Source of the DNA: JAFGUF01 sp040883315
GTDB taxonomy: Bacteria; Bacillota; Clostridia; Christensenellales; UMGS416
Assembly: GCA_040883315.1 (NCBI GenBank)
Contig: JBFLKU010000016.1
Span: 83,754-147,753 of the forward strand
Direction of reading: 5' to 3'
Length of the DNA stretch: 64,000 nt
Positions 51,935 to 61,374 of this stretch are shown here, one piece after another; position 1 is the stretch's first letter; each line of letters starts with the position of its first letter. The notes beneath the pieces were generated by a model, which saw only the letters and a list, made by a program, of their open reading frames with translations, was not told the DNA's origin and searched no databases. A program made the position numbers and the translations under genes.

Positions 51935-53059
51935 TTATTGTTTTTGCTTATATTTCATCAAGTAGGCAGCTCCTATAAACAAAAGCGAAGCGTACGCCAC
52001 CAGAATCAGCAGGGGCATAACCATGCTTTCACCATTTTGTGCAAAATCCAGTGCGTTCAGTGCCCATCTTTGTGGCGTAATCAAGGCTGCTTTTTGCAAA
52101 ATATCGGGCATAAATTCTATTGGCCAGAAACATCCTGATATCATACATGTCGGTGTAAGTATCAGATACAGCATTGCATTTGCCCTAGCTATTTTATTTG
52201 TGGCAGATGCCACCAGAACACCAAAGCCAATGCAGCACAGCACATATGCAAACAGTATGATAAACATATTAAATGTGCTTGTAAAGAATTCTATCTTCGC
52301 TACCTTGCTAAGCAGAATAAGTACGATTGACAGCTGTATGCTCAGTATAATCACATTGCTAACAACATTTGCAAGTATATATGAACGAGGACTAACGGGA
52401 GCAGTGCCTATTCTGGCAAATGTGCCTTTTCTCTTCTCATCCAGTATCAAAAAAGCCGTAGTGCTGGCACTCATCAATATAAGCATCAGGTACATTCCGA
52501 TTATTGGCTGCGTCATATACATATTCTGCGAATAATCATTCACTTTTTCTGTTTTCAACTTTACTGTGGATTCTGCTATTTTATTCAGAAGTCCATAATA
52601 CATTTGCTCATCATATCCTGCACCATATACAGCATCTTTCATGTTACCAATCTGCATATTTAACGATACCTGCATCCATCCAGCTCCTTCGCTTTCTTTC
52701 AGCGACATCATCTTCACTTCGGGCATTTCACCTGCCAGCAGTTTTTCTTCAAAATCTTCTGGGATAATCAGTACAAAGCTTGTGCTTCCCTCTGTTATAT
52801 AGCTTTCTGCATCTTTTTCTTCTATCTCGCTTATTTTAAACTTTCCGGAGGCTTCGATCTCGTTCAAAAGATACTCGGATGATTTGCTTTGCGATAAGTC
52901 CACTACAGATGCGTTGTATTTAGATGAACCACCACCACTAAAAAGCAGCGTCATTCCAAAAATAACTGATATTGGAACAATAATGTGTATTAAGATATTT
53001 GAACGTTTCATTATTATCCTATGTAAAATATTTTTTGTAATCTTAAATATATCATACAT
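51935..53059 (-). CDS. ABC-2 type exporter permease
   Basis: Membrane subunit of 374 residues. One N-terminal helix (about 20-40) is followed by an external domain of about 130 residues and five C-terminal helices. The conserved ABC-2 segment EKRKGTFARIGTAPVSPRSYILANVVSN links the two halves, and a late loop reads MISGCFWPIEFMPDILQ. It overlaps the upstream permease gene by 8 bases. The two permeases and the ATPase form one exporter, probably for a drug, peptide or lipid. Confidence 0.92.
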   Translation of the reverse strand: MYDIFKITKNILHRIIMKRSNILIHIIVPISVIFGMTLLFSGGGSSKYNASVVDLSQSKSSEYLLNEIEASGKFKISEIEEKDAESYITEGSTSFVLIIPEDFEEKLLAGEMPEVKMMSLKESEGAGWMQVSLNMQIGNMKDAVYGAGYDEQMYYGLLNKIAESTVKLKTEKVNDYSQNMYMTQPIIGMYLMLILMSASTTAFLILDEKRKGTFARIGTAPVSPRSYILANVVSNVIILSIQLSIVLILLSKVAKIEFFTSTFNMFIILFAYVLCCIGFGVLVASATNKIARANAMLYLILTPTCMISGCFWPIEFMPDILQKAALITPQRWALNALDFAQNGESMVMPLLILVAYASLLFIGAAYLMKYKQKQ

Positions 53060-54197
53060 TGTTGTATGCCTCCTTTCTGTTCATAAAAATCACGCTTAAT
53101 CCTAGAAAAGCTATTGTTAATACGCCGAATATTATGAATGCACTAATCATATTTCCATAGTCGTTATTATATATTTGGTTTGTAATCCCTGTGTTTGCCC
53201 ACCAGATTAATGAAAAATATTTCCCTATCTCTGCAATAGGCCCCAAATCCTCCAATGCCATATATGCTCCGCCGAAAAATGCAGATACCACTATTAGAAA
53301 ATGTGCTGCTGATTCAGCTGCACTTTCAGATTTGAAAACCTCTCCTAAGAACATACCCATAGATGTGCCCACTACGATAAATGCAAATATCAGCAAGAAC
53401 GGATATATCGGGGTTTCTCCCCAGTTAACACCATATAAGATTACGGACATCACTATTACTATAACAGTTCTTATCGTTGTCACAGATACATACCCCAGTA
53501 CACTTCCAATGAATTTTTCTGCTGGTTTCACTGGTGACACAGACACTCTAGATGTCAATCCTGATATTTTATCTGCTATCACTTCCGAAAGTGGAACTAA
53601 AAAACCGTATAGAATAAATAGTATGGTCATTGCTACACCGTAATAATCCATTGCGTCAGGCTGATATCTGCTATTCAGTCCCACCTTTGTGATATATTCT
53701 TCTGATTCATTTTGCGTCATTATGCTCTGCACTGCCATAGGGTTCACTTTTGCAATCTCTACTATAGTGTTGTATCTAGCTGCAAAAGACCTTAGTGCTG
53801 TTTCCACAATCGAACTCGAGGTATCTACTTTATTATTTTTATAAAGAATGATTGTTTGCTCATTTTCGTCTATCTCTATATATGCTGTTATATTCGCTGC
53901 TTTCAGCTTTTCCAGCTCATCCTGCTTATTTTCAGCATTCGTATATGTCGACCCATCTGACAGAAGCTCGTCCATCATATTTTCGATTCCTTCACTTATC
54001 TGTGCCTTCTCACCCACTATTGTGTATGATATATACATATCATCCAGTTCGATGTTGCCGTCAGTGCCCATCATAGAGTCAAAAGCCAGACCCAGAATAA
54101 ACATTATCACAAGCGGCATTGCACACATAATGAGCATAGTGTTAACATCACGAAGGCTTCTAAGTATTATTTTTTTTGCTATACTTAAAACTTTCAT
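53052..54197 (-). CDS. ABC-2 type exporter permease
   Basis: Membrane subunit of 381 residues with the same layout as its neighbour: one N-terminal helix, a large external region (about 45-190) and five C-terminal helices. KISGLTSRVSVSPVKPAEKFIGSVLGYV is the linking segment. It begins one base after the ATPase gene stop and ends inside the next permease gene. The pair likely work as a heterodimer. Confidence 0.92.
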   Translation of the reverse strand: MKVLSIAKKIILRSLRDVNTMLIMCAMPLVIMFILGLAFDSMMGTDGNIELDDMYISYTIVGEKAQISEGIENMMDELLSDGSTYTNAENKQDELEKLKAANITAYIEIDENEQTIILYKNNKVDTSSSIVETALRSFAARYNTIVEIAKVNPMAVQSIMTQNESEEYITKVGLNSRYQPDAMDYYGVAMTILFILYGFLVPLSEVIADKISGLTSRVSVSPVKPAEKFIGSVLGYVSVTTIRTVIVIVMSVILYGVNWGETPIYPFLLIFAFIVVGTSMGMFLGEVFKSESAAESAAHFLIVVSAFFGGAYMALEDLGPIAEIGKYFSLIWWANTGITNQIYNNDYGNMISAFIIFGVLTIAFLGLSVIFMNRKEAYNNV

Positions 54198-54198
54198 A

Positions 54199-55137
54199 TT
54201 AATCCCTTAAGCTCCTTCCTGTTAAGGACAAGAAAACCGTTTCAAGGCTTATATTTCCCATATTTATGGATCGAATAGGAATATTATTCTCTCTGCAGAA
54301 TGTAGTAATATCCGTTATACAGTCGCTTTCTTTATGGGTTTCAACATTTATGGTGTTCTCATCTTGAAACACCTCCGAAACACCCTTTATCTTTTTCAAT
54401 TCGTCTCTGTCTAAATTCACTCCGATATCAGTTGAAATTATTATGCTTTTTCTATCTGATACAAGAGACTGCAGCTCCTCGTATGTGCCTGATGCTATCA
54501 GCTTGCCGTGGTCTATAATTCCTATTCTTGTGCAGATAGCTTCCACTTCTTCCATGTAGTGAGTGGTGTATATGATGGTGGATCCCAGCTCATTCAGTTT
54601 TTTCACAGACTCTAGTATGTGGTTTCTGGACTGCGGGTCAATGCCAACTGTTGGCTCATCCATTATAATAAGCTTTGGCTTGTGTGCAATAGCGCATGCA
54701 ATGTTTAAGCGTCTTTTCATTCCGCCGGAGAAATTTTTAGGGTAGTCATCGCTTCTATCGGTCAGCCCTACAAATTCCAACGCCTGCTGTGCACCCTCTT
54801 TCATTTCTTTGCCCCTCAGTCCATATAGTGATGCGAAAAACTCAACATTTTCTCTGGCTTTCAGCTCCTCATATACTGCAATATTCTGCGGCACTACGCC
54901 GATGTCTTTTTTTATTTCTCTTATCTTTTTATTAATGTCTTTGTCGAAGCATTTCACTTCGCCTTTATCCATTCTTAATATGCCGCATAGAATATTTATG
55001 GTTGTGCTTTTTCCTGCGCCATTTGGCCCTAGCAGCCCAAATATCTCACCTTCCTTTATTTTCAGGTTGATTCCGTCTATGGCTGTAACATTTTTAAAGT
55101 TTTTAACTAAATTATTAATTTCTATAATATTTTTCAT
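54199..55137 (-). CDS. ABC exporter ATPase
   Basis: ATPase of 312 residues. Walker A GPNGAGKST, signature FSGGMKRRLNIA and Walker B LIIMDEPTVGIDP are intact. An extra C-terminal domain of about 90 residues (after 220) is typical of drug-exporter ATPases of this class. AAGGAG precedes ATG 55137. It is the first gene of ATPase-permease-permease, downstream of a two-component system whose terminator lies just upstream. Confidence 0.94.
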   Translation of the reverse strand: MKNIIEINNLVKNFKNVTAIDGINLKIKEGEIFGLLGPNGAGKSTTINILCGILRMDKGEVKCFDKDINKKIREIKKDIGVVPQNIAVYEELKARENVEFFASLYGLRGKEMKEGAQQALEFVGLTDRSDDYPKNFSGGMKRRLNIACAIAHKPKLIIMDEPTVGIDPQSRNHILESVKKLNELGSTIIYTTHYMEEVEAICTRIGIIDHGKLIASGTYEELQSLVSDRKSIIISTDIGVNLDRDELKKIKGVSEVFQDENTINVETHKESDCITDITTFCRENNIPIRSINMGNISLETVFLSLTGRSLRD

Positions 55138-55168
55138 CCTAATACTCCTTTCTGTATTTACAGTATAT

Positions 55169-55205
55169 AAAAAAGGAAATCATTCTGCTAGGGAACAATT
55201 TCCTT
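55169..55205 (-). terminator. Terminator between response regulator and ABC exporter genes
   Basis: AAGGAAAT (55173-55180) pairs with ATTTCCTT (55198-55205); on the minus strand the stem is followed by a T run. It separates the regulator gene from the exporter operon. Only about 30 bases remain before the ATPase start, with a TATACT that could be a -10 box. Confidence 0.72.
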
Positions 55206-55230
55206 AATGTCACATGACTTTAGTCACTAT

Positions 55231-55866
55231 TCAATCTTTTAAATAAAATATTGCAATCTCCGTCCTGTGGCGAAGATTCAACTTGGATAATATGTTTGTA
55301 ATGTTGTTTTTTACTGTGCCTTCGGATATAAAAAGCTTTAGTGCGATGTCTTTGTTGGTAGCACCATTTGCTATTTCTACTACTATGTCTTTTTCTCTCG
55401 ATGTAAGCCCCTCTAGCTTTTCACCTTTGTTTTCATTTGAAAAGCTTAGCTTTTCCATCACTTTGTTTTGTACTACAGAATTGCCATAGTATACAGAAAC
55501 AATTGCATTTATTATCATATCAGGCGGATTGTTTTTCAAAAGATATCCTTTTGCACCGTACTCAAACGTTTTGGATATATACTCATCCTCATCAAAAGTA
55601 GTAAGCACCAAAACTTTTGTATCAGTCCTCTTCACTATCTCTTTTGTGGCTTCCACTCCGTTCATATTGGGCATTCTTATATCCATCAGTGCAACGTCTA
55701 TGTCCTGATTTGTACATGCATCCACGGCTTCACGTCCATCGTTGGCAATCGCCGCCACTTCCAGCCTGTCATCCTGCTCTATTATCATTTTAAGGCTTTC
55801 AGTTATCAGCCTGTCGTCATCTGCCAGCAATATTTTTATAGCCATTTTCTGCTCCTTTAATAGCAA
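55231..55866 (-). CDS. NarL/LuxR-family response regulator
   Basis: Response regulator of 211 residues. The receiver domain has ILLADDDRLI, phosphoacceptor Asp in VALMDIRMPNMNG, Thr in LVLTTFDED and Lys in YLLKNN. A LuxR-type helix-turn-helix closes the protein: LTSREKDIVVEIANG and NKDIALKLFISEGTVKNN. It lies four bases after the kinase gene. It probably controls the ABC exporter operon just downstream, a common arrangement in Firmicutes. Confidence 0.95.
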   Translation of the reverse strand: MLLKEQKMAIKILLADDDRLITESLKMIIEQDDRLEVAAIANDGREAVDACTNQDIDVALMDIRMPNMNGVEATKEIVKRTDTKVLVLTTFDEDEYISKTFEYGAKGYLLKNNPPDMIINAIVSVYYGNSVVQNKVMEKLSFSNENKGEKLEGLTSREKDIVVEIANGATNKDIALKLFISEGTVKNNITNILSKLNLRHRTEIAIFYLKD

Positions 55867-55870
55867 ATAC

Positions 55871-56965
55871 TTATATAGGAAAAATCATCGTAGTTGAAAA
55901 TCCGTTTTTTGAGTCGAATATTGCGTTGCCGCCAAGAGATATCATTCGCTCCTCTATTCCCAAAATGCCCAGTCCTTTTTTTATATTTTCACAGCCTACC
56001 CCATCATCCTTAACGGTAATCCTATACACCTTGTTCAGCTTCACAAAGTCTATTTCGCAATTATCAGCATTTGAATATCTCATCATATTGGTAAGGGCTT
56101 CCTTAATATTCGGAATAATTACCTGCCACATTTGTGGCGTAATCTCACTGATGTCACTATTATAATTCAAAGCTATGTTGACATTGGATTGATTTTTTAC
56201 ATTTTCTATAATAATCTTCAGATTCGAGATATTAATAGTGCTTATTTCCGGCTTTATTGATTTTAGTATGCTTCTTATTGAGTCCATGCCCCTTCTAAGG
56301 TTGCCTATCACCTCCTGAAGCATGCTGCTTGCCTTCTCGCCATCTTTATCTATTATCATTTTTATGGCTTCCAAGCGCAGTATATTGCCCGAGAGCGTAT
56401 GCCCTAGCTCATCATGCAGCGTCTGCGACAGCTTGTTCCTCTCCTCCAATTGTGATTGATATGCTATAGTTTCACTTGCCTGGCTAAAGCTATCCAACTG
56501 GTTCTTGATGGTATTATTGCTCACCTGAGTCTTCTCAAGTTTTTCTTCCAGCATATCTATTCGTTCCGAATACTCCTTGAGAGCAAAAACAAGAATAAAT
56601 GAGAAAACCAAAGATAATAGATAAATCATTAAAAAATCTATAGGTATAACAAAAAGCCAAAGCAATGTTACTAATGATATTGCCCACCTTTTATTAATGG
56701 AAAATAAATTTGCCTGATTTATACACAATGGGAAAAATAATAAAATAGGATAATAGAACCAGCCTATCACTCCAACTAACAATGTGATAACTACTATAAA
56801 TCTTCTGCTAATCTTTTTCTCGAATACGATATAAAAAAGCAGCTTTAAACATGCATAAATTAAAATTAAAAGCCAGTATAAATTTGTATATACGGTGTCA
56901 GCTTTGATATTTTCCACCGTATATACACATAGTAAAACAAATTCAAGTATTACAAAATAATTCAT
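55871..56965 (-). CDS. NarL-partner sensor histidine kinase (DesK/LiaS class)
   Basis: Membrane kinase of 364 residues. About five N-terminal helices (1-130) with almost no external domain suggest that it senses a signal within the membrane. A coiled-coil (about 133-165) leads to the HisKA_3 domain with LSQTLHDELGHTLSGN (His in the HDELGH motif) and a C-terminal ATPase with NIKEALTNMMRYSNA and DDGVGC, GLGILGIEERM. It pairs with the regulator four bases downstream. Confidence 0.93.
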   Translation of the reverse strand: MNYFVILEFVLLCVYTVENIKADTVYTNLYWLLILIYACLKLLFYIVFEKKISRRFIVVITLLVGVIGWFYYPILLFFPLCINQANLFSINKRWAISLVTLLWLFVIPIDFLMIYLLSLVFSFILVFALKEYSERIDMLEEKLEKTQVSNNTIKNQLDSFSQASETIAYQSQLEERNKLSQTLHDELGHTLSGNILRLEAIKMIIDKDGEKASSMLQEVIGNLRRGMDSIRSILKSIKPEISTINISNLKIIIENVKNQSNVNIALNYNSDISEITPQMWQVIIPNIKEALTNMMRYSNADNCEIDFVKLNKVYRITVKDDGVGCENIKKGLGILGIEERMISLGGNAIFDSKNGFSTTMIFPI

Positions 56966-56981
56966 ACATGCCCTTATTTAG

Positions 56982-58364
56982 TTATTTGTACTTTTTATAA
57001 AATTCCTTATAGCATCTGTATGTTTCATATACATCAGCCTTTGATACCAGCTCCATCGGTGCATGCATATTGTGCACTGCCACTCCGCAGTCTATCACGT
57101 CCATGCCGTACTCTGCCAATATGTATGCAATCGTTCCGCCGCCGCCTTGGTCCACTTTGCCTAGCTCTGCTGTTTGATAGCTGATATCGGCATCATCCAA
57201 TAGCTTTCTTAGCTTTGCAATAAATTTAGGGTCTGCATCTGACGAGCCGCCCTTTCCTCTGGAGCCTGTATATTTTGCGAACGCTGCGCCTTTTCCAATA
57301 TAGGCAGTGTTGTATTTCTCTACTACATCAGGGAAATTCGGGTCATATCCTGCATTTACGTCGGCACTCAGCATAGCACTGTTTTCCAAAGCATCTCTGA
57401 GCATTATGCTGTCGTATGTTTTGTTGAGCCCTCTTTGTACTTTTGCACATGCATTCTCGAAGAATTTTGAGCGCATGCCTGTAGCTCCCATGCTTCCTAC
57501 TTCCTCTTTGTCTGCAAATATTGCAACGCACGTCTTTTCTGCATCTTGCGCATCCATTATAGCTCTAAACATTGTGTATGAGCAAACTCTGTCGTCGTGT
57601 GCATACCCAGCCACAAAGCTTCTGTCCAGTCCATAGTCTCTGGCTTTGCCTGCGGGCACTATCTCCAGCTCAGCCGAAACAAAATCTTCCTCTTCAATAT
57701 CATACTTTTCTTTTAAAAGGTTCAATATGTTTTTCTTGGTGCTTGTCTTGTCGTCGTCTTCCTGCAGTGGAATAGATCCTATAAACACATTCAGTCCTTC
57801 GCCTGTTATTCCCTCTGAAAGTGTTTTTTGCATTTGGTCTTTGCTTAGGTGTATCAACAAATCAGAAATACCGAATACAGGGTCATCACCTTTTTCACCG
57901 ATAGATATCTTTATCTCTTCTCCGCTTGTTTTATATACTACCCCGTGAATAGCCAAAGGTGTTGTAACCCATTGATATTTTTTTATTCCCCCATAATAAT
58001 GAGTTTTAAGCAGCGCAGTCTTGCTTGCGTCATCTTCATACAGCGGGTTTTGCTTCAAATCCAGCCTTGGCGCATCTGTGTGTGCACCTACAATATTCAT
58101 GCCCTTTGAAATGTCTTCTTTTCCTATTTTAAACAGAACTAAAAGCCTGCTCTGATTTATAGCGTACACCTTGTCGCCTGGCTTCAAGCTATCTACAGAA
58201 TTAATTTCAACAAATCCTGCCTTTTTTGCCTTTTCTAAAATAAAATCAGCACATTCTCTTTCAGTTTTACATGTTGATAAAAACTCTTTATATTCTTCAT
58301 TAAATGAAAATACTTCATTCTTTGTTTTATCATCGTATTTTGTCCATGCTATTTTCTTTTCCAT
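56982..58364 (-). CDS. M18-family aminopeptidase
   Basis: Zinc aminopeptidase of 460 residues. The metal-binding sites are visible: GAHTDAPRLDLK, then FADKEEVGSMGATGMRS with its Glu pair, and the late CGVAVHNMHAPMEL His. YAHDDRVCSYTMFRAI and GGSSDADPKF are other conserved parts of the family. The cytoplasmic location fits the lack of a signal peptide. I choose ATG 58364, preceded by GAGG; a frame extends to 58379. It lies 16 bases before the kinase gene and could share its transcript. Confidence 0.93.
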   Translation of the reverse strand: MEKKIAWTKYDDKTKNEVFSFNEEYKEFLSTCKTERECADFILEKAKKAGFVEINSVDSLKPGDKVYAINQSRLLVLFKIGKEDISKGMNIVGAHTDAPRLDLKQNPLYEDDASKTALLKTHYYGGIKKYQWVTTPLAIHGVVYKTSGEEIKISIGEKGDDPVFGISDLLIHLSKDQMQKTLSEGITGEGLNVFIGSIPLQEDDDKTSTKKNILNLLKEKYDIEEEDFVSAELEIVPAGKARDYGLDRSFVAGYAHDDRVCSYTMFRAIMDAQDAEKTCVAIFADKEEVGSMGATGMRSKFFENACAKVQRGLNKTYDSIMLRDALENSAMLSADVNAGYDPNFPDVVEKYNTAYIGKGAAFAKYTGSRGKGGSSDADPKFIAKLRKLLDDADISYQTAELGKVDQGGGGTIAYILAEYGMDVIDCGVAVHNMHAPMELVSKADVYETYRCYKEFYKKYK

Positions 58365-58450
58365 TTTGCTTCCTCTCACTTCTATTTTATATTTTCCTAT
58401 CCACTAGGCTATCATCTTTTATATACGTTGTCAATTGACTAAATAATATT

Positions 58451-60184
58451 TTAATGAAGCTCGAAAATAACTGCTTCATATGGGTCTAGCCTTAGCAGTC
58501 TATCAGATACCATTCTAGCCTTATTCATGTTTGAAAGCACTACTTCAGCCTTTTGTATCTGTATATCACCCAGCCTTACTTTTGCATATCTATCAGTCAG
58601 ATTTATCGTTATAAGCCATTTTCTATCTTCATATTTCCTAATATATGAAATAGTCTTTCTATCCTCAAAATCGATTATTGTAAAATCTCCGTAAACCAAT
58701 ATCTCGTTTTTCTTTCTTAATGCTATCATACTCTTATAAAAGCTAAGAATAGAGTCTTTATTCTTTTTTTGCATTTTTACGTTTATTTTTTCATAGTTCG
58801 GATTTACAGCGATCCACGGTGTACCATTTGTGAACCCTGCGTTTTTTTTGTTGCTCCACTGCATAGGAGTTCTTGCATTGTCGCGAGATTTTTCATGCAC
58901 AGTAGCCATAGCCACATTTTTTGGAATACCAGCCTTTATTGCCTTTTTATATGCATTTATTGTTGCCACATCTTTATAATCGTCTATATTGGGCAGTTTA
59001 ATATTGGTCATGCCTATCTCTTCACCCTGATAAACATAGGGAGTGCCCGGCAAAGTATGTATTAGCATGCAAAGCATTTTTGCAGACCTTTCATGGTGCT
59101 TTTTATCATCACCAAATCTGGAAACTTGTCTTGGCTGGTCATGATTGCTTAGAAACTGGCTGTTCCATCCGCCCTGCTCTATCACCTTGTACCAGTTTTT
59201 CATTATCTTCTTAAATTTAACCGCATTGAATTTCAGCCCGCCTGCTGCCAGCTTTTTGGTGCTCTCTCGTATCAAAAATCCCATCACTCTGTATCTGTCT
59301 TCTGGTACAGTGGTGCTCTCTCCCTCTACATGCTCAAAATTGAAAACCATGTCCAGCTCTTGTCTGTCTTCTCCTACAAATTTAATAGCATTTTCAGGAT
59401 CTATTACAGGTGTTTCACCCACTGTCATCACGTCGTATTTGCTAAGCACTTCTCTATTCATTGCATGCAGATAATCATGGCATTTGTCATTGTTTGCATA
59501 TAGTTTCGGGTCAAATACGCTGCCCTTGTACCCCTTGCCTAGCAAGGTAGAGCTTGGGAGACCATCCGGCTTGGCAATTAGATTGATAACATCCATGCGG
59601 AATCCGTCTATTCCTTTATCCAGCCACCATTTTATCATGCTGAATATCTCATCTACGACCTTTGGGTTTTCCCAGTTTAAATCCGGCTGATCCTTGGTGA
59701 AAAGATGCAGAAAATATTGCTGTGTTGTCTCATCATATTCCCATGCTCTTTCTGAAAAAAACGTCTCCCAGTTGTTGGGCAGCTTTCCGTTTTTCCCATC
59801 CCTCCATATATAATAGTCTCTTTTGGGGTTGTCTCTTGAGCTCCTTGATTCAATAAACCATTGATGTTCATCAGATGTATGATTAACTACTAAGTCCATT
59901 ATAAGTCTCATTTTTCTTCTGTGGATTTCTTTCAGCATTCTCTCCCAGTCTTCCATGGTGCCGAAATCATCCATAATATCTCTATAATCTGAAATATCAT
60001 ATCCATTGTCTTCATTGGGTGATTGATAAACAGGACTTAGCCATATTATGTCTATTCCCAATTCTTTAATATAGTCCAGTTTTTCTATTATGCCCTGTAT
60101 GTCGCCTATCCCATCTCCATTTGTATCGTAAAATGAACGAGGATATATTTGATATATTACTGCTTCTTTCCACCATTTTTTCAT
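58451..60184 (-). CDS. malL: GH13 oligo-1,6-glucosidase
   Basis: Alpha-glucosidase of 577 residues, cytoplasmic. The GH13 motifs are in order: DLVVNHTSDEH, GFRMDVIN with nucleophile Asp198, TVGETP with acid Glu257, and SNHDQPR with Asp349. Val199 just after the nucleophile is the residue seen in isomaltase/oligo-1,6-glucosidase types; maltases have Ala there. The N-terminus WWKEAVIYQIYPRSF is the usual family start. Trehalose-6-phosphate hydrolase is a possible alternative, but no PTS gene is near. It is a single gene. Confidence 0.93.
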   Translation of the reverse strand: MKKWWKEAVIYQIYPRSFYDTNGDGIGDIQGIIEKLDYIKELGIDIIWLSPVYQSPNEDNGYDISDYRDIMDDFGTMEDWERMLKEIHRRKMRLIMDLVVNHTSDEHQWFIESRSSRDNPKRDYYIWRDGKNGKLPNNWETFFSERAWEYDETTQQYFLHLFTKDQPDLNWENPKVVDEIFSMIKWWLDKGIDGFRMDVINLIAKPDGLPSSTLLGKGYKGSVFDPKLYANNDKCHDYLHAMNREVLSKYDVMTVGETPVIDPENAIKFVGEDRQELDMVFNFEHVEGESTTVPEDRYRVMGFLIRESTKKLAAGGLKFNAVKFKKIMKNWYKVIEQGGWNSQFLSNHDQPRQVSRFGDDKKHHERSAKMLCMLIHTLPGTPYVYQGEEIGMTNIKLPNIDDYKDVATINAYKKAIKAGIPKNVAMATVHEKSRDNARTPMQWSNKKNAGFTNGTPWIAVNPNYEKINVKMQKKNKDSILSFYKSMIALRKKNEILVYGDFTIIDFEDRKTISYIRKYEDRKWLITINLTDRYAKVRLGDIQIQKAEVVLSNMNKARMVSDRLLRLDPYEAVIFELH

Positions 60185-60350
60185 AAGCTGTTTCCTTGCT
60201 TTTTATTTCTTTGTTTTGCCATTATATCAAATAATAAACTTCATATAAACAGTTATATTGAATTTAGACCAATTGTTATAAAATGTTTAAAAAGTTTTGC
60301 AGTATTTATGCAAGAAAATTGTAACACAATTGAAATAAATCAAGTTTTAA

Positions 60351-60379
60351 TTGAAATAATAATTCATTTATAGTATGAT
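60351..60379 (+). promoter_or_regulatory. Promoter of the acidic lipoprotein gene
   Basis: TTGAAA (60351-60356), 17 bases and TATGAT (60374-60379) lie about 35 bases before ATG 60415. The rest of the gap from 60185 is AT-rich and should hold the promoter of the glucosidase on the other strand. Confidence 0.6.
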
Positions 60380-60414
60380 GATAATATATAAAAACAAGAT
60401 GAGAGGTACTTAAA

Positions 60415-61263
60415 ATGAAAAGAATAATCCTTTTAGTAGTGCTATTGCTAGTTGGTGTTATCTTTGCAGGCTGTGATATTACATATGAAATACAGAAAGA
60501 TAATTCCGTAATTGTCACCTTAGAATGTGATGAAGATGACGTTGATGATTTTGGCAAAGAATTCAAATTCGACGAGGGAGACCTTGATGATGAAGAGGAC
60601 GTAGAGGACGCATTAGATGATGTTCTTGATAAATATGATGACTTTGAGGGAGATATCTCCGTAAAAGATTTTAAAAGAGACAAGAATGACAACTTCAAAA
60701 TAGTATTCTTATATGTTCCTACCGATGAGTATGACGACGCAGTAGAAAATGGAGAATCCGCAGTTACTATAGCAGAAGATCTGTTGGATGCATTTGCAGA
60801 AGACCAATACGATGACCAGTTTGAAGACGTTTATGACAAAGAATTTTCGGAAGCAGTTGACGATGAAGATGTATACGTCTATGACGGAAATGGCGACGAG
60901 CTGAATGACAAGGAAATGGAAAATTATTTTGAAAAAGCTAATTTAGAAAAACTAAACGCTACTTTGATTTTTCTTCCATCTCTTATAGACTATAAAGACG
61001 TAGAAATCACTGTACCAGGCAAAGTGGAGCTGATGATTGGTGACGAAGATGTAGAAATAGATGATGGCGTAATTACAATCGAGAGCCCAACAATGATTAT
61101 CTACAAAACAAGCGGATCACCATTAGTTGCAATTTTGGTTGTTATATTGCTAGCCGCACTGGGTGTTGCAGGATATTTCGCATATGAAAAGAAATGGTTC
61201 GATAAAATATTCAAAAAAGGCAGCACTGATGAATTTGACTCCGAGGTAGTAGAAGCCGAATAA
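60415..61263 (+). CDS. Acidic lipoprotein with C-terminal membrane helix
   Basis: Protein of 282 residues of unknown function. A signal peptide ends at the lipobox FAGC (Cys20). Residues about 35-75 and 120-160 are very rich in Asp and Glu (DEDDVDDFG, DLDDEEDVEDALDD). A strand-rich part follows (NATLIFLPSL, VEITVPGKVELMIG), then one membrane helix (about 239-260) and a short cytoplasmic tail (KKWFDKIFKKGSTDEFD). Being anchored by lipid at one end and a helix at the other is unusual; the layout recalls LppM-like lipoproteins, though I cannot confirm that. GAGAGG precedes the start. Confidence 0.8.
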   Translation: MKRIILLVVLLLVGVIFAGCDITYEIQKDNSVIVTLECDEDDVDDFGKEFKFDEGDLDDEEDVEDALDDVLDKYDDFEGDISVKDFKRDKNDNFKIVFLYVPTDEYDDAVENGESAVTIAEDLLDAFAEDQYDDQFEDVYDKEFSEAVDDEDVYVYDGNGDELNDKEMENYFEKANLEKLNATLIFLPSLIDYKDVEITVPGKVELMIGDEDVEIDDGVITIESPTMIIYKTSGSPLVAILVVILLAALGVAGYFAYEKKWFDKIFKKGSTDEFDSEVVEAE

Positions 61264-61281
61264 TATCAAATGATATATAGT

Positions 61282-61308
61282 AAAGGTCACACAATGTGTG
61301 ACCTTTTT
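61282..61308 (+). terminator. Terminator of the acidic lipoprotein gene
   Basis: AAAGGTCACAC (61282-61292) pairs with GTGTGACCTTT (61296-61306), followed by further T residues. Confidence 0.88.
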
Positions 61309-61374
61309 ATTTTGCTTAATTATATGGTTTTAAACTATAAAAAATATTTCTATGAAGCTATACATATTTTGTAC

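Noticed and set aside
55148..55163. CTGTA/TACAG inverted repeat before the ABC exporter gene
   Set aside because: The arms are only five bases in AT-rich DNA next to the ribosome site, too weak to call an operator.
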